Shown here: positions 61,980 to 64,000 of the stretch, piece after piece | Position numbering within the stretch: position 1 is the stretch's first letter | How the letters are laid out: the number at the start of each line of letters is the position of its first letter | NCBI GenBank assembly: GCA_018857735.1 | Contig: JABMCL010003576.1 | Coordinates: forward strand, 518,501 to 582,500 | Direction: 5' to 3' | DNA: 64,000 nt | Source: Alviniconcha marisindica | Taxonomy: Eukaryota; Mollusca; Gastropoda; Provannidae | Notes under the pieces: generated by a model | What the model saw: only the letters and a program-made list of their open reading frames with translations | Told to the model about the DNA's origin: nothing | Databases searched by the model: none | Program-made: the position numbers and the translations under genes

Positions 61980-62960
61980 GTGAGATGTGGCTGTGTGTGT
62001 CTTCCTACAGCCGTGACAGGTGGCTGTGTGTGTCTTCCTACAGCCGTGACAGGTGGCTGTGTCTTCCTATAGCCGTGACAGGTGGCTGTGTGTGTCTTCC
62101 TACAGCCATGACAGGTGGCTGTGTGTGTCTTCCTACAGCTGTGAGAGGTGGCTGTGTGTCTTCCTACAGGTGAGAGGTGGCTGTGTGTGTCTTCCTATAG
62201 GTGAGAGGTGGCTGTGTCTCTTCCTACAGCCGTGAGAGGTGGGTGTGTGTGTCTTCCTACAGCCATGAGGCAGTGAGAGGTGGCTGTGTGTGTCTTCCTA
62301 CAGGTGAGAGGTGGCTGTGTGTGTCTTCCTACAGCCATGAGGTGGTGAGAGGTGGCTGTGTGTGTCTTCCTACAGCCATGAGGTGGTGAGAGGTGGCTGT
62401 GTGTGTCTTCCTACAGCCATGAGGCAGTGAGAGGTGGCTGTGTGTGTCTTCCTACAGGTGAGAGGTGGCTGTGTGTGTCTTCCTACAGCCATGAGGCAGT
62501 GAGAGGTGGCTGTGTGTGTCTTCCTACAGGTGAGAGGTGGCTGTGTGTGTCTTCCTACAGCCATGAGGCAGTGAGAGATGGCTGTGTGTGTCTCCCTACA
62601 GGTGAGAGGTGGCTGTGTGTGTCTTCCTACAGGTGAGAGGTGGCTGTGTGTGTCTTCCTACAGCCATGAGGCAGTGAGAGGTGGCTGTGTGTGTCTTCCT
62701 ACAGGTGAGAGGTGGCTGTGTGTGTCTTCCTACAGCCATGAGGCAGTGAGAGGTGGCTGTGTGTCTTCCTACAGCCATGAGGCAGTGAGAGGTGGCTGTG
62801 TATCTTCCTACAGGTGAGAGGTGGCTGTGTGTGTCTTCCTACAGGTGAGAGGTGGCTGTGTGTGTCTTCCTACAGCCGTGAGGCAGTGAGAGGTGGCTGT
62901 GTGTGTCTTCCTACAGCCGTGAGGCAGTGAGAGGTGGCTGTGTGTGTCTTCCATGAGATG
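61978..62960 (+). repeat. Mini-intron-like minisatellite, about 31 and 43 bp units x 25 (SMC6 intron 17)
   Basis: It starts at the exon 17 donor (gaagag-gtgagatgtgg). Units read gtgagaggtggctgtgtgtg then tcttcctacag, with an optional ccatgaggca spacer. Each unit begins with a consensus donor and ends with a consensus acceptor. Confidence 0.95.
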
Positions 62961-63184
62961 GTGAGAGTTGGCACCTGAATTCTATGTTTTTCACTCGATG
63001 ACAGTCAAGAGGAGGCAGCCTAATCTGTATTCGTTCTCTTCACTGCTTTTGGTTGTGCTTTGTTTCAGCAGCAGTTTGTGTTCCTGTGTCTGGCTGGGTT
63101 TGACCGTTAACTGTTGTCATCAAATTCTCATTTGCATTGTTGTCCCTCAGCTACAGTTATTGAATGTAGCCCAGACAGACACCT

Positions 63185-63612
63185 GGCTATAGGGCATGGG
63201 TGTTCGGAGCTCATTGGCCATGGCAGGGGTGTGGAGCTCATTGGCTGTGGCAGGGGTGTTTGGAGCTCATTGGCCATGGCAGGGGTGTTTGGAGCTCATT
63301 GGCTGTGACAGGGGTGTTTGGAGCTCAGTGGCTGTGGCAGGGGTGTTTGGAGCTCTTTGGGTGTGACAGGGGTGTTTGGAGCTCATTGACCATGGCAGTG
63401 GTGTTTGGAGCTCATTGGCCATAGCAGGGGTGTTTGGAGCTCATTGGGTGTGACAGGGATGTTTGGAGCTCATTGGCCATGGCAGGGTTTTTTTGGAGCT
63501 CATTGGCCATGGCAGGGGTGTTTGGAGCTCATTGGGTGTGACAGGGGTGTTTGGAGCTCATTGGGTGTGACAGGGGTGTTTGAAGCTCATTGGGTGTGAC
63601 AGGGGTGTTTGG
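63185..63612. repeat. Minisatellite, about 29 bp x 15 (SMC6 intron 17)
   Basis: The unit contains ggggtgtttggagctcattg then gccatggca or ggtgtgaca. Confidence 0.93.
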
Positions 63613-64000
63613 AACGTTGCAAGCGGAAACAAAGATGGTACATGTTGTCAACTGCATGCAAGCCTTCAGAATACTCCTGTCTTAAAAGAGTTCAGACTGT
63701 CTTAGTGTTATCTTAAGAGTTAAGACCACCCCCAAAATAATTTCTTAAAAGAGTTTAGACCATCAGCCCACCCATGCTACCGTATTTTGTGTCAGAAGTG
63801 GATTTAGGAAATACCACAGGGTTTCTCCCTGTACGCCCCCCCCCCCCCCCTCCTTTTCGATCCTCTGCCAAGCGCAGTAACCATGTGGCTGTTTACATGG
63901 AGTTTGACTGCACTCTACTTTTACATTCCCAAGCCATGCTCAGATTAAGACTACAAGTGCAGTGTTGAGGTCGAAGTTTGCTGTCTTTTTCGGTGTTGCT
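63613..64000. other. Right edge, probably inside SMC6 intron 17
   Basis: No frame continuing the SMC6 protein after residue 679 is found up to the window end. A C run lies at 63837-63850. Confidence 0.5.

Noticed and set aside
62000..62960. CRISPR-like regular repeats
   Set aside because: The spacing is regular but there are no unique spacers. The spacers are repeats themselves and the context is a eukaryotic intron.
63150..63192. Possible SMC6 exon 18 after tgtccctcag
   Set aside because: The phase 0 reading meets a TAG after 13 codons and shows no similarity to the SMC6 coiled coil.

Overview
This is a stretch of animal nuclear DNA: split genes with GT-AG introns, tRNA-derived SINEs, long dinucleotide runs and very many intronic minisatellites. 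Protein similarity, gene style and repeat style point to a lophotrochozoan, most likely a mollusc and perhaps a marine gastropod. The taxon is an inference and is not proved by the sequence.

Three conserved genes can be assembled exon by exon in consistent phase. (1) PPWD1, a WD40 plus cyclophilin spliceosomal prolyl isomerase, lies on the minus strand at 25121..9878 in 16 exons and is complete at 644 aa. (2) PPIE, an RRM plus cyclophilin (CYP33-type) spliceosomal isomerase, lies on the minus strand at 40260..29523 in 12 exons and is complete at 315 aa. (3) SMC6, the ATPase of the SMC5/6 genome-stability complex, lies on the plus strand from 42976. Its first 17 exons (679 aa, through the hinge) are present and the rest lies beyond the window. 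PPIE and SMC6 are divergent, with 2.7 kb between their start codons. PPWD1 and PPIE are head-to-tail. The left edge holds the last exon of an unidentified plus-strand gene (2466..2734).

Layout: 0-3 kb, end of the unknown gene; 3-9.4 kb, intergenic with a decayed Ty3/Gypsy-like gag remnant at about 7.9-9.1 kb; 9.4-25.1 kb, PPWD1; 25.1-29.5 kb, intergenic; 29.5-40.3 kb, PPIE; 40.3-43 kb, divergent intergenic with foldback repeats; 43-64 kb, SMC6.

The most striking feature is not a gene. Most larger introns of all three genes carry tandem arrays (16-120 bp units, 3 to more than 30 copies), and many arrays start exactly at an exon edge. Their units copy the splice acceptor or donor and up to about 47 nt of the neighbouring exon, giving rows of decoy splice sites and partial decoy exons. 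The clearest cases are PPWD1 exons 2, 11, 12 and 16, PPIE exons 6 and 7, and SMC6 exons 2, 8, 11, 13, 15 and 17. Other observations are a retrocopy-like PPIE fragment inside PPIE's own intron, a GC-AG intron in PPWD1, a TTAA-flanked inverted-repeat element and a foldback repeat family. Exon borders were read by eye and may be off by a base or two.
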